A stretch of 27,437 nucleotides of DNA from Pseudomonadota bacterium (GCA_021827445.1 JAKAVW010000004.1:1-27437); one strand, 5' to 3'. Positions 1-7,530 are shown, counted from the stretch's first letter. Notes: generated by a model from the letters alone, not told the origin. Program-made: numbers and translations.

Positions 1-339
1 GAAATTCATGTTGTAGGAACCTTCCAGCGCCTGCTGTGCGCCCGTCAGAATATCGCCAGCGGACAGCATGGGGTGATCGGTCGGCACGGCTCGGATCAGT
101 TGGCCGTTGATGGATTCAAAGTAGCGGGTCGGGGTGGGGCGTTCGGCAAGCTTGTAGACCGTGAATCCCAGCACCCCCGCCACCAGCCAGCCACCGAGCG
201 CCGCCGCAGTCATGACCTTGAAGCTGTTGGACCAGAGGGCGCGAGTGATGACGATGCTTTCCTGTGGGGCAAGGCCCACGCCCTGGATAGTTCCTTGCTG
301 CGCGGCACGGCTGGAGGCGTTTACCTCATCAGCGGCCAT
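1..339 (-). CDS. dotI: DotI/IcmL/TraM-like type IVB conjugation protein, 3' end cut by window
   Basis: The 113 residues visible have a soluble N-terminus, one membrane segment (about residues 40-60, around GGWLVAGVLGFTVYKL) and then the typical post-membrane stretch PTPTRYFESINGQLIRAVP. That layout and the RYF..SINGx...PL-type motif are those of the DotI/IcmL/TraM family, an inner-membrane core subunit of type IVB secretion and IncI-type conjugation systems. The ATG at 339 overlaps the end of the preceding gene by 11 bases, so the two are translationally linked. The periplasmic domain is missing only because the window ends. Family assignment is by pattern memory, fairly sure; whether it serves conjugation is inferred from the mobile-element context. 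Confidence 0.72.
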   Translation of the reverse strand, partial: MAADEVNASSRAAQQGTIQGVGLAPQESIVITRALWSNSFKVMTAAALGGWLVAGVLGFTVYKLAERPTPTRYFESINGQLIRAVPTDHPMLSAGDILTGAQQALEGSYNMNF

Positions 340-628
340 GTGCGGCCTCCATGGACAGCGTTGACACCGTACCGTGATAGACGTCGAGGAAAGTCTGTGG
401 GGCCGGTGTGTGCAGCAGAGCCAGATCCGCCGCCGCAATCGCCAATGCCATGGCGACGGCCCATCCGGCGGCAGCCACCCCGATCATGACCCGGTTCAAG
501 GTCCACCAGGCTTTCAGATCCAGCGTCCGTCCCACACCAATGATGGATTCATGGTGCCGGAGCGCCGCCTTATCGACTTTGATACCACCCTGCTCCGGTG
601 GAGTTTTCTGTGCTTTGCTTTGCGACAT
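329..628 (-). CDS. DotJ/IcmM-like short paralogue of DotI
   Basis: A 99-aa protein with one membrane helix (about residues 48-70) followed by a short stretch, HTPAPQTFLDVYHGTV, that parallels the post-membrane segment of the DotI-like protein encoded directly downstream. In type IVB systems DotJ (IcmM) is a short protein related to the N-terminal part of DotI and forms a complex with it, so position and layout agree. The ATG at 628 has a purine-rich GAAGAGG ribosome site just upstream. The longer frame extending upstream of this ATG is the shadow of the neighbouring ATPase gene. Identification is by layout rather than by strong sequence identity. Confidence 0.55.
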   Translation of the reverse strand: MSQSKAQKTPPEQGGIKVDKAALRHHESIIGVGRTLDLKAWWTLNRVMIGVAAAGWAVAMALAIAAADLALLHTPAPQTFLDVYHGTVSTLSMEAAHGR

Positions 629-704
629 ATAGCCTCTTCCCCTGGCTTCGTTTCTACCGTATATAGCCCCTGAAACCTTTTCTCTTTGATGGACCTGACC
701 GCAC

Positions 705-1802
705 TTAACGGCGCGGGCGCGGCATGGCTGGTACACCCCCGGTATATGCAATGCTTTTCTGATGTGGAATGAATCCGAATCCATGGGATACGGACGATCT
801 TCCCATGTCCAGATCAGCCGGACGCAGACACACCCCGAAGACCCGCTCCCGGGTGAGCGCACAGACCCGTACCGAAGCCTTGCCGCAGGCCTCTTCCAAC
901 GCCAGGCGCATGGCGCGCGGGGTATCGCCGATCTCCGCCAGGCGCTCCGCCACGTCTTGCGGCAAGGTGCGCGAGAAGACCTTGCCCCAGAGCCGTTCCT
1001 TGAGGACCGCGGCATACAGGCGATAGGCGATACGCACGCGCGCCGGATAGTCGGGCTTGGGCACTTCGATCACGCGCATTCTGGAGACGATGGGTTCGGG
1101 GATATCCTCGATCCGGTTGGCTGTGGCGATCCAGTTGATGCGGCTCGCATCGAGCGGTACCGGCAGGTACTCGTCGGCGAAGGCGCGTGCGGTCTCGCTT
1201 TCCAGCAGCCCATAGAGGGGTCCCAGCGGGTCGTGATAGCGGTCTCCCGCCACCTTGTCGATTTCGTCCAGCACCACCAGCGGATTGGCCGTATCGCCGT
1301 GCATCAACTGGGTGAAGATCATCCCCGGTCGCGCATCCTCCCAGCGGGCGTCCATGCCCGAAAGTACAAAGCCCGCGGAGAGGGTGGCCATGGAGCGCAT
1401 GAGGTACTGTATGTTTATACACTTCGCCAGTTGGGCGGTAAAATGGGTCTTGCCGATACCGGGCTCCCCCAACAACAGCAGGGGCGGCAAAGAGAACGCG
1501 GTATGACTGTGATACGCCAGGTGCCAGGCCTGCTTGACCGGTTCGATCACCTCCGCGAAATGCGGGTAGTTGCTCTCCAGCAGGTCGCGGATGTCCACCC
1601 ACGGACGGGTCAACAAGGGCGACAGGAGCCGATACGGGCCGCGCTGTTCCAGTGCAAGAACCATCGCCTTCAACGGTTCCACCCGATTGGCCTGCATCAC
1701 CTGGATGACATCGGCGATGGCTTTCGCAAACTGTTCCGGGTCGTAGAGCTTGTGCAACCCGTCTTCGTTCACGGGGAAGGGCTGCTGATCTGAGGTGAAC
1801 AT
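705..1802 (-). CDS. AAA+ ATPase (Lon/ClpX-like P-loop domain)
   Basis: A 365-aa protein with Walker A GEPGIGKT (112-119), Walker B VVLDEID (176-182), a sensor-1-like ATAN (226-229) and arginines following (SRMRVIEVP), giving one complete AAA+ module. No protease or zinc domain is visible, so it is an ATPase of the Lon-ATPase-like group without the protease part, not Lon itself. The N-terminal 100 residues are helical and of unknown role. A strong AGGAG site precedes the ATG, and a promoter/operator lies in the 50-base gap upstream, so this gene can be expressed apart from the rest of the operon. Its place between a replication block and conjugation genes suggests a role in element maintenance or transfer; this is inference. 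Confidence 0.8.
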   Translation of the reverse strand: MFTSDQQPFPVNEDGLHKLYDPEQFAKAIADVIQVMQANRVEPLKAMVLALEQRGPYRLLSPLLTRPWVDIRDLLESNYPHFAEVIEPVKQAWHLAYHSHTAFSLPPLLLLGEPGIGKTHFTAQLAKCINIQYLMRSMATLSAGFVLSGMDARWEDARPGMIFTQLMHGDTANPLVVLDEIDKVAGDRYHDPLGPLYGLLESETARAFADEYLPVPLDASRINWIATANRIEDIPEPIVSRMRVIEVPKPDYPARVRIAYRLYAAVLKERLWGKVFSRTLPQDVAERLAEIGDTPRAMRLALEEACGKASVRVCALTRERVFGVCLRPADLDMGRSSVSHGFGFIPHQKSIAYTGGVPAMPRPRR

Positions 1803-3258
1803 GCTGGATGCTCCTATAGTATTGTTCGTTTATAGAACATACTATATATAGCATCAATCCATCAAGTCTTCGTCCTGATCCGGGTCGTATTCCGGGTCGT
1901 TCTGCGCCTTGAACTCCCGCCAGTTTTCCTTCAACTGTTGCTCCAGCGCATGAAAAGGCATCTCCATGCTGAAGGTGTTCAGAGCGTTCTCGCACAAGCT
2001 CTGCCACGGATCGGGGTCCTCGCCTTCCGGGAACTCCAGTTTGAACTCGGCGAAACTGCCGAGCTCGTGCTCGTAGCGTCCCGTGGTCACGGTGAAGCCT
2101 TCCGGCATCTTGCAGGCCAGCGTCAGGTACTGCTGCGCCCAATTCATGAATACCTGCTCCAGCTCCGGGAGACAGTCGTTCGGCGTCTCGACTTCGCCGA
2201 TGGATACTTGTGGCATGGGGGTTTTCCTCCTGGTGAGAATGGGATGGGTGAGCCGGGCTTTTGGATTCCAACGAAGCTATCGTCCCGCAGACGACAACCG
2301 TGCTGGAGGCCTCCGGAACCGGCTCGGGGTTATTTTCGGTGATCGCTGGTACAGATGCCAGTTCAGAGCCTTCTACGGGCCTTGCAGGCGGCAAATTTGC
2401 GGCGGACAGCACAGGCCCTGCCGGTGGCGGTACCGCCCCATGCGCACGGTAGCTGCGCTCACCGCAGTCGAGGACCAGCAGGTGCTCCCGCAAGCGATCC
2501 CAGATGGGAGTCTGGGTGAGACCGGAAAGGGTCGCCGTCGTGGCGTTGGTCAGTATCACCGTCGGTAAGGCCTGCGCATAGCGCCGGTCCAGGATGGCGA
2601 AGAACAACTGCCGGGTGTTTTCCGACCAATGCACCTTGTCGGGCTCGTCGATGACCAGCAGATCGAGGGCGGCGAAGCGGGTAATGACCTGCTCCTGACG
2701 CTCTCTGGAGGCGGGGTCCCAGGTGGCGCGAATCTCGGCGAGGATCTTCTGCGCGGATTGCAGTAGGGCGTTTTGTCCGGTGTGGGCAAAGACCCGGCAC
2801 AGAGCGTAACCCAGATGCGTTTTACCGGTGCCCGGAGCGCCGTGGAGGATCGCGGTCAGGCTGCCGTCGCGGCGCAGCCAGTCGGCTAAACGGCGGGCGG
2901 TGGCGAGGACCTCGCCCCGCCCTGCCAGATCCGTCCGGAAACTGTCCAGGCTGGCCTTGCGGTAGCGTTTCGGCGCATCGGCGAGGTGCTCTGCCATGAG
3001 CCGCTCACCCCGGCATTGCGGGCAATCCTGCCTTGGGTAAGCCAGTAAAGCTCCGCTTTCGGAATCTCGCACCGCCACCCGATAGCGTCCGTGGTCCGGG
3101 CAGGACCGGTGCTCCGGGTCGCAGTCAGCGACATCCACCGCATCGAGACCATGCCGGGAGAGAAAACCCGCCAGCAAGGCGTTGCCTGCCGACAAGGCAT
3201 TGCCCGATCTGTTGCGGCCACCGCCGCTTGAGGCCAAAAACTGACCGGCGGCGCTCAC
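814..3258 (-). CDS. DnaC/IstB-like helicase loader ATPase; frame lacks a stop until 814
   Basis: The first roughly 275 residues form a DnaC-type loader: a cysteine-containing N-terminal part (CPDHG near 53 and CPQC at 79-82, possible zinc site), Walker A GAPGTGKTHL (140-149), Walker B LLVIDE (200-205) and sensor-1 ILTNAT (235-240). Such loaders bring the replicative helicase to an origin. Start is GTG at 3258, overlapping the previous stop as GTGA, with a GGGGG ribosome site. A tail of ordinary length would end near 2220-2300, but no in-frame stop occurs before 814, so the frame overprints the acidic-protein gene and most of the AAA+ gene (814 aa in total). Residues beyond about 345 are very probably not a natural domain. 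Either a 3' frameshift removed the stop, or the extension is tolerated. Confidence 0.6.
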   Translation of the reverse strand: MSAAGQFLASSGGGRNRSGNALSAGNALLAGFLSRHGLDAVDVADCDPEHRSCPDHGRYRVAVRDSESGALLAYPRQDCPQCRGERLMAEHLADAPKRYRKASLDSFRTDLAGRGEVLATARRLADWLRRDGSLTAILHGAPGTGKTHLGYALCRVFAHTGQNALLQSAQKILAEIRATWDPASRERQEQVITRFAALDLLVIDEPDKVHWSENTRQLFFAILDRRYAQALPTVILTNATTATLSGLTQTPIWDRLREHLLVLDCGERSYRAHGAVPPPAGPVLSAANLPPARPVEGSELASVPAITENNPEPVPEASSTVVVCGTIASLESKSPAHPSHSHQEENPHATSIHRRSRDAERLSPGAGAGIHELGAAVPDAGLQDAGRLHRDHGTLRARARQFRRVQTGVPGRRGPRSVAELVRERSEHLQHGDAFSCAGATVEGKLAGVQGAERPGIRPGSGRRLDGLMLYIVCSINEQYYRSIQHVHLRSAALPRERRRVAQALRPGTVCESHRRCHPGDAGQSGGTVEGDGSCTGTARPVSAPVALVDPSVGGHPRPAGEQLPAFRGGDRTGQAGLAPGVSQSYRVLFAAPAVVGGARYRQDPFYRPTGEVYKHTVPHALHGHPLRGLCTFGHGRPLGGCATGDDLHPVDARRYGQSAGGAGRNRQGGGRPLSRPAGTPLWAAGKRDRTRLRRRVPAGTARCEPHQLDRHSQPDRGYPRTHRLQNARDRSAQARLSGARAYRLSPVCRGPQGTALGQGLLAHLAARRGGAPGGDRRYPARHAPGVGRGLRQGFGTGLCAHPGAGLRGVSASG
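1816..1857 (-). promoter_or_regulatory. Promoter with overlapping inverted repeat (operator candidate)
   Basis: On the minus strand a -35 TTGATG (1857-1852) and -10 TATAAA (1834-1829) are separated by 17 bases. An imperfect inverted repeat, ATAGTATGTTC against GAACAATACTAT with a 7-base centre (1845-1816), covers the spacer, the -10 and the start region, ending against the AGGAG site of the ATPase gene. The layout suits a repressor-controlled promoter, and the same palindrome could also fold in RNA next to the ribosome site. Confidence 0.55.
1854..2216 (-). CDS. Acidic protein of unknown function
   Basis: A 120-aa acidic protein with a strongly acidic tail (NDPEYDPDQDEDLMD). No membrane segment, signal peptide or known motif is visible. 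A good AGGAGG site lies upstream of the ATG at 2216. Its stop codon overlaps the -35 of the ATPase promoter. It is entirely overlapped in another frame by the over-long DnaC-like reading frame. The clear ribosome site and the biased composition favour this frame as real. Confidence 0.6.
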   Translation of the reverse strand: MPQVSIGEVETPNDCLPELEQVFMNWAQQYLTLACKMPEGFTVTTGRYEHELGSFAEFKLEFPEGEDPDPWQSLCENALNTFSMEMPFHALEQQLKENWREFKAQNDPEYDPDQDEDLMD

Positions 3259-4703
3259 TGGAGTCCCCCTTCGTGGCCATCGCCGATGCCAGCGGGCAAA
3301 TCTGCGGGAAGCGGCTCGAAATCGGGGGGTGCCACCCCTGCCGCACAGGCCGAAAAAATCTCCCGCAGCTCCCGGAGACGGTCAGGATGCTTCGCCGCGA
3401 AGGCCGGAGACACCTGCACCGAAACCCCGCTGTCGTCATCCACCGCGACCGTCACCAGGCGGCTGTCGAGGTTCTGGCGTACCCGGCGCTGGGGCACTTC
3501 CGGCGGTGCCGACTGGCAGGTCTTGGGCTTGACGCCGCCGACAGGGTTGACCATGGATCGCGCCGGTGTCGCTGCGGGCCGTGGGCTTGGCAGCGTGTTC
3601 TGCACGGCTTCCCGAATCTGCGCAGGGCCTACGTCGCCCGCAGAGCCTACGCCGCCTGCAGGGCGCTCCGGCTGTTGGCCTGCAGAAGGTTCGGTCAAAG
3701 CCTGGACAACACTCGCCGCGCCCGCGCGTATGTGCGCAGGTGCGGGTCTGCGCGCTGTTGGTATATCTAGGTTTTTATATAGGTTCGGAGTAAACGGAGT
3801 AGTTACATGCCTGTCGGACTTCTCCGGGACGAGCCTGTCGGAGGTCTGTCGGACTTCCTCGCAAGCTGTCCTGTTTTCCTCATTAAGACAGTCACTTGCA
3901 GGCTCATTGGGTCTGTCGGACTTCTCCGGGATGGGTCTGTCGGAGGTCTGTCGGACTTCGCTCGCGGGCGTCAAACCCATGTGCTCAGTCGCCTGTACCA
4001 AGCCCCTGCTGATAGTACCCTCCATGCCTGTCGGCATGTCTGTTGCGACTGGCTGGCCCTGCACGGAGGGACCGGAACCGTGCGCGGTTTTGAATGCGAC
4101 GGACGGGAAGGACGGCGCAGCATGGGTAAAGTCCACAGGCAATCCTCCGGCGCTGAGCGGTGCCGTGGGTGCAGACTGTGGCACCTGCATGGTGGTGTCC
4201 GCTGTTCCCGCTGTCGCTGAACGGCGGGCGCGGTAGATGTCCATGCCGACACAGTTCTGGGTCTCCTCCACCGCTTCGGCGAGGGAGGCCTGATAGCTCT
4301 GTTCCTGGCGCTTGGCGGCTTCGGAGTGGTCAGAGCGGGCCAGAGGCAGATAGAGCACCAGATAGCGATCCTTGAGGCTGGTGTGACGCTCCACGGCCCC
4401 ACATTTCTCCAGGGAGGCCATGAGGCGACGGGCGCGGCTTACATCGGCGGGAATCGCCTTGCGGCCCTGCTGATGCTCCAGCGCCACCATCCCGGCCACC
4501 TCGGCCCACGAGATGCGCCGCTTGGGACCTCCGACAATCCCCGTCGCAAAGTCCATTTTCTTGCGCAGCGACATATACATCCAGCGGGCATCGAAAGGCA
4601 CCTGTTCGAGGGCGTCATGCTCCTCGTCTTCGATCATGTATCCCATGTTATTGTCCTCCGCATAGCGGCCCACGCGGGGGAACATTGAAAGGTTCAAGGA
4701 CAT
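3255..4703 (-). CDS. Winged-helix replication-type protein with long low-complexity tail
   Basis: About 482 aa. Residues roughly 25-130 look like a folded, winged-helix-rich domain (SWAEVAGMVALEHQQGRKAI then RLMASLEKCGAVERH), as in phage and plasmid replication proteins that work with a DnaC-type loader. The rest is Pro/Ser/Ala-rich and probably disordered, with a duplicated segment VRQTSDRxxPEKSDR. The gene is coupled to the loader downstream (GTGA overlap), which supports a replication-initiation or primosome role; that role is inference. The ATG at 4703 is preferred, although an in-frame TTG six bases upstream is better spaced from the GGAG site. Confidence 0.55.
   Translation of the reverse strand: MSLNLSMFPRVGRYAEDNNMGYMIEDEEHDALEQVPFDARWMYMSLRKKMDFATGIVGGPKRRISWAEVAGMVALEHQQGRKAIPADVSRARRLMASLEKCGAVERHTSLKDRYLVLYLPLARSDHSEAAKRQEQSYQASLAEAVEETQNCVGMDIYRARRSATAGTADTTMQVPQSAPTAPLSAGGLPVDFTHAAPSFPSVAFKTAHGSGPSVQGQPVATDMPTGMEGTISRGLVQATEHMGLTPASEVRQTSDRPIPEKSDRPNEPASDCLNEENRTACEEVRQTSDRLVPEKSDRHVTTPFTPNLYKNLDIPTARRPAPAHIRAGAASVVQALTEPSAGQQPERPAGGVGSAGDVGPAQIREAVQNTLPSPRPAATPARSMVNPVGGVKPKTCQSAPPEVPQRRVRQNLDSRLVTVAVDDDSGVSVQVSPAFAAKHPDRLRELREIFSACAAGVAPPDFEPLPADLPAGIGDGHEGGLQ
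3811..3959. repeat. Internal 47-bp direct repeat
   Basis: Copies at 3811-3857 and 3913-3959 differ at 3 of 47 positions. They lie 102 bases apart, keep the reading frame, and encode the repeated segment VRQTSDRxxPEKSDR in the disordered tail of the winged-helix protein. Each copy itself contains the short unit CTGTCGGA more than once, so it may be an expanding minisatellite or an iteron-like binding array. Confidence 0.8.
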
Positions 4704-4783
4704 TTGCAAAAGGTCTCCAGAATGACATATAATTTCCCTATCGGAATGAATTTTGGCTGGAGCCTTGGCTTCCAGCCTTTTTA
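4704..4783 (+). ncRNA. Candidate short antisense RNA with promoter and terminator
   Basis: On the plus strand, opposite to all nearby genes, a -35 TTGCAA (4704-4709) and a consensus -10 TATAAT (4728-4733) are 18 bases apart. A hairpin with arms GGCTGGA and TCCAGCC (4755-4777) followed by TTTTT (4778-4782) makes a rho-independent terminator. The expected RNA is only about 45 nt (about 4740-4783) and would be antisense to the leader of the replication operon. Counter-transcribed RNAs of this kind control plasmid copy number; that function is inference. The rest of the 4,710-4,902 gap holds nothing I recognise. Confidence 0.45.
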
Positions 4784-4902
4784 TTTGCCCGCCGATCCTG
4801 TGCGACGAACACCGCTGCCCCGGTTTTTATGTGGCATTGATAGGGTTACTACCGTCAGATTGTATTTTCCTTTGTTCTGAAAAAATTATTTTTCAGCCGT
4901 CC

Positions 4903-5142
4903 TCACGGCGTCCAGGTCATCTCGTCGGCGATCTTGGATATCTCGTCGATATACCAGGTCGGCAAACGGTGGTCTGCCGCCTTCTGCGCGAGCTGGCGCA
5001 AACTGGCACGGGTTCGGATTGCCGCTTCTTCCAGTGCGCCGATGCGGCATTTCGCCAGGATGCTGGCCCGTTCCACATCCCCTTCTTCCCGCGATGTACG
5101 GTCCTCAAGCGTCATGGCAGTGTGGTTACAGGTCGAGCGCAT
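4903..5142 (-). CDS. Small protein of unknown function
   Basis: A 79-aa, largely helical, charged protein (for example EEAAIRTRASLRQLAQKAAD). No known motif is seen. The ATG at 5142 overlaps the upstream gene by 17 bases, consistent with coupling; a second ATG at 5115 also fits, and neither has a strong ribosome site. It is the last gene before the gap preceding the replication block. Confidence 0.5.
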   Translation of the reverse strand: MRSTCNHTAMTLEDRTSREEGDVERASILAKCRIGALEEAAIRTRASLRQLAQKAADHRLPTWYIDEISKIADEMTWTP

Positions 5143-5680
5143 TGGTTTCCGCGATATGTTGAACCGCTCTGGTCAGGCGCTTCACCTGATCTACGGCGGT
5201 GGATCGGTGCGTGCGTACACTGATCTGGTGCGTCGCTGGATCATAATGAGAACCGTGCAACGCGACCATCTTGGTCAGTTTATCGGCGATACGCGGTGTT
5301 TCTATGTCCGTATCGGCATCTTCCAGCATGATGCTGATGCCATGCGCGTTGTCATGAACGTAAATCATCCCGCTGGATTCTTGGGAGGCCATGAGCACCA
5401 CTTCCTCGCCGTTGCAATAGCTCGCTATGGGGCGTATCACCAGGAGGTTGTCTCCCCGCGGGTTGAGCACATAAAAAGACCCGGACAGGAACTCCAAAAG
5501 AGAGGCCGGGGACAGAATGGTCGTCCGTTTTTTTTCTTCCTGCAATTCCTGCTGAGCATCGCGCAGTGCCGCCCGCAGCTCATTGAACTGATGCTCCGCC
5601 AGTTGCGGGTTAAAGCACTGCTTCTGGAGGGTGAGCCAGTAGGCCATCTGCTGTTCAGGGTCCTTCATGTGGTGGCTCAT
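5126..5680 (-). CDS. Protein of unknown function with helical N-terminus
   Basis: A 184-aa protein. Residues about 15-55 are strongly helical and probably coiled coil (NELRAALRDAQQELQEEKKR), followed by a mixed domain containing SGSFYVLNPRGDNLLVIRP and ESSGMIYVHDNAHGI. No family recognised. The ATG at 5680 overlaps the preceding stop as ATGA, so it is coupled to the winged-helix gene upstream. Confidence 0.6.
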   Translation of the reverse strand: MSHHMKDPEQQMAYWLTLQKQCFNPQLAEHQFNELRAALRDAQQELQEEKKRTTILSPASLLEFLSGSFYVLNPRGDNLLVIRPIASYCNGEEVVLMASQESSGMIYVHDNAHGISIMLEDADTDIETPRIADKLTKMVALHGSHYDPATHQISVRTHRSTAVDQVKRLTRAVQHIAETNALDL

Positions 5681-6018
5681 CCATCTATCTCCGATAGGTT
5701 CTCGATATCGGTACCAGCGAGCGTTATTCTTGGGCGCGCCGGCGGCGCGTAACTTCCGGGCCGGAGATACGGCCTTGGTTCACCCCGGTATTCTTCCCTG
5801 TGCCTCTGTATTGGTTTAGCCGGGATCTTCGCCGCGCAATAGCGGACCGGTCTGGCCCCCATGCTGATGGCATGGCCCTGCTTTTCCAGCGCGGTCATCG
5901 CTTGACGCACCATCACGACACTACCCCCCGTCTTGTCCGCGATTTCCTGCGCTGTCTGAGGCGCATCCGTCAGCACGCTCTTAGCGAGCGTTTGCAACTT
6001 TTCGGTCGAATCGTTCAC
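5677..6018 (-). CDS. Winged-helix DNA-binding protein
   Basis: A 113-aa protein starting with GTG at 6018 behind a strong AGGAGGG site. Residues about 18-55 form a winged helix (TAQEIADKTGGSVVMVRQAM then ALEKQGHAI) of the type found in MarR/GntR-like and plasmid regulators. The C-terminal half is Pro/Arg-rich. The gene overlaps the end of the nucleotidase-like gene by 38 bases. It may regulate the element; no target is evident. Confidence 0.6.
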   Translation of the reverse strand: MNDSTEKLQTLAKSVLTDAPQTAQEIADKTGGSVVMVRQAMTALEKQGHAISMGARPVRYCAAKIPAKPIQRHREEYRGEPRPYLRPGSYAPPARPRITLAGTDIENLSEIDG

Positions 6019-6562
6019 CGTAAAACCCTCCTATGCTATCCACGACACGAACACCCGGTATCAGATCACCGTCGCCATCGTGCCCACCTGAAACCCGAAC
6101 CACATGGGGCACACCAGCATCTATGGCTTCCTGACAGTGCTTCCACAAATCATCGGCAAAGAAACCTGGCCTCAACCCCTTGAGCGCGTGATACTTGCCC
6201 CCTTTGGACCCGACAGCCATCAGGCAGACCCGGGACAGACCCAAATCGTCCATTGATTGCTGCCGCAGTTTCCGGGCTGGGGTATCCACGGCGGTTATCA
6301 CGAAGACCTCATGCCCCATGTCGAGCCACCCGCGTACCGCATCCACAGCGTCCGGGATCGCCGGGCAATGTCGCCACTTCTCCAGCGCGTGAAACTTCGC
6401 CCAGCACCGGTGATATTCCGCCATGGAAAGGCCATACCGGGACATCAGGTGATAACTTCCGTTCTTCCTGGGCAATTCCCGGTTCAGCACCGTTTCGGCG
6501 GTCGTGCGCCAAGCACCATCGAAGTCGAAAAGCACCTGGTCCGCGTCTATGGCTATGCGCAT
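5981..6562 (-). CDS. HAD-superfamily 5'(3')-deoxyribonucleotidase-like protein
   Basis: A 193-aa protein with an N-terminal HAD motif I, DADQVLFDFD (nucleophile D6, D8), motif II in HEVFVITAVDTPARKLRQQ, and a late acidic motif FFADDLW. This is the pattern of the NT5C-like deoxyribonucleotidases carried by many phages and plasmids, which remove the phosphate from nucleoside monophosphates. A GAGGG site precedes the ATG. It sits in a run of accessory genes of the element; substrate is not deducible. Confidence 0.65.
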   Translation of the reverse strand: MRIAIDADQVLFDFDGAWRTTAETVLNRELPRKNGSYHLMSRYGLSMAEYHRCWAKFHALEKWRHCPAIPDAVDAVRGWLDMGHEVFVITAVDTPARKLRQQSMDDLGLSRVCLMAVGSKGGKYHALKGLRPGFFADDLWKHCQEAIDAGVPHVVRVSGGHDGDGDLIPGVRVVDSIGGFYGERFDRKVANAR

Positions 6563-6565
6563 TCA

Positions 6566-6844
6566 TCAACCCTCGAAAATAACCGCCGTACCGTAGGCGA
6601 TTAACGACATGACCCCCTGGTGATTGGGGTTCTGGATGGGTACGAACCGTATGCCGATGGCCCCATCCCCCCCTTTCGCCCGTACCTGGGCGGTCAATTT
6701 ATCCAGCGTTTCTTCCAACTGCCGGTTCGTGCTGTATTCGCCATAGATCGTGTTATTTTGGACAGAAGCGATGCCCAAGACCCGTTGGACGGTCCTGCCC
6801 GGATAAGACTCTGTCGTGGACAACTTTGTGAGAATGCCTACCAT
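6566..6844 (-). CDS. YbjQ/UPF0145-like protein
   Basis: A 92-aa protein with the layout of the YbjQ family: beta-rich start (GRTVQRVLGIASVQNNTIYG), a helix with Glu/Lys (ETLDKLTAQVRAKGGDGAIG) and a final strand ending in AYGTAVIFE. In the family the equivalent segments read xxVxGV, ANAVVG and GTAV. Biochemical function of the family is unknown. AGGAG lies seven bases before the ATG. The stop overlaps the start region of the nucleotidase gene. Confidence 0.6.
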   Translation of the reverse strand: MVGILTKLSTTESYPGRTVQRVLGIASVQNNTIYGEYSTNRQLEETLDKLTAQVRAKGGDGAIGIRFVPIQNPNHQGVMSLIAYGTAVIFEG

Positions 6845-6900
6845 TTTTGACTCCTAATGTTTTCCGTGAAAATTGATTTTGGTGGCAGGGGTGGCTGGAT

Positions 6901-7092
6901 TCAGTGAAGGGAGCGGCGGCGAAAGACCCTGATTTTGGCTCGTAGGTACTGCTCGGTACTGATAAAGCCTGCGCCCCTCACCACCTCGCGGCTCTGCATA
7001 TAAATGTCAGCGCGCCTGTGTGGCGCCGGTTGCGGTGAGATGGTCTCGGTGCTGCTCAGTAGTGTTGGGGATGCCGTTGCCTTGCGGTTCAT
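6901..7092 (-). CDS. Small basic protein of unknown function
   Basis: A 63-aa basic protein (many Arg/His). It has a near-ideal AGGAGG site five bases before the ATG at 7092, which is the main reason to accept it. No motif recognised. It is followed by a 56-base gap before the YbjQ-like gene. Confidence 0.55.
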   Translation of the reverse strand: MNRKATASPTLLSSTETISPQPAPHRRADIYMQSREVVRGAGFISTEQYLRAKIRVFRRRSLH

Positions 7093-7113
7093 GCTGCCTC
7101 CTTTACCTCGCCT

Positions 7114-7530
7114 TTATCCATTTGCAGGAGTAGACACCCGGACCAGATCAATATGACACTGGCCCACCTGCGTCCGGGCTTCCAGATGATGTTTGCCCTT
7201 CACCCAATGCCAGGTCTCCTTGTCCCCCGCCTTCAAACGACAGGCGTCAGCGAGATAACCGACGGCCGTATGAACTTCGCCGAAGGCGATGACCACACGA
7301 TTGCCGGAAAGGTTGGAGATGTTCCACATACCAGGTCCGCCATGAAGGCGGTACCCCATCGTATTGACAGGCCAACCACCGGAAATGGCCGAATGGACTT
7401 GGTACTCATGGGTGTCGCCACCCCGCCGGTGCGCGATGTAGCTCACCAAAACGACGATGAGGATACCCGCCACCAACCATGGCAAGGGTTTTTTGATCCC
7501 CGCTTTGGGAAGGAGGTTCCGGAGGTTCAT
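7114..7530 (-). CDS. Membrane-anchored protein of unknown function
   Basis: A 138-aa protein with a positively charged start (MNLRNLLPKAGIKK), one membrane helix (about 17-33) and an extracytoplasmic domain of about 100 residues containing Trp/Gly-rich GGPGMWNISNLSGN and two cysteines (C97 and C124 approximately) that could form a disulphide. A GGAGGAA site precedes the ATG. Role unknown; in this setting an envelope or entry-exclusion function would be possible but nothing shows it. Confidence 0.6.
   Translation of the reverse strand: MNLRNLLPKAGIKKPLPWLVAGILIVVLVSYIAHRRGGDTHEYQVHSAISGGWPVNTMGYRLHGGPGMWNISNLSGNRVVIAFGEVHTAVGYLADACRLKAGDKETWHWVKGKHHLEARTQVGQCHIDLVRVSTPANG

Noticed and set aside
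762..1793. Plus-strand 343-codon open frame
   Set aside because: Exact antisense of the AAA+ ATPase gene; His/Gln/Arg-rich composition typical of a shadow, no ribosome site.
3286..4236. Plus-strand 316-codon open frame
   Set aside because: Antisense shadow of the low-complexity tail of the winged-helix gene; no domain and no upstream signals.
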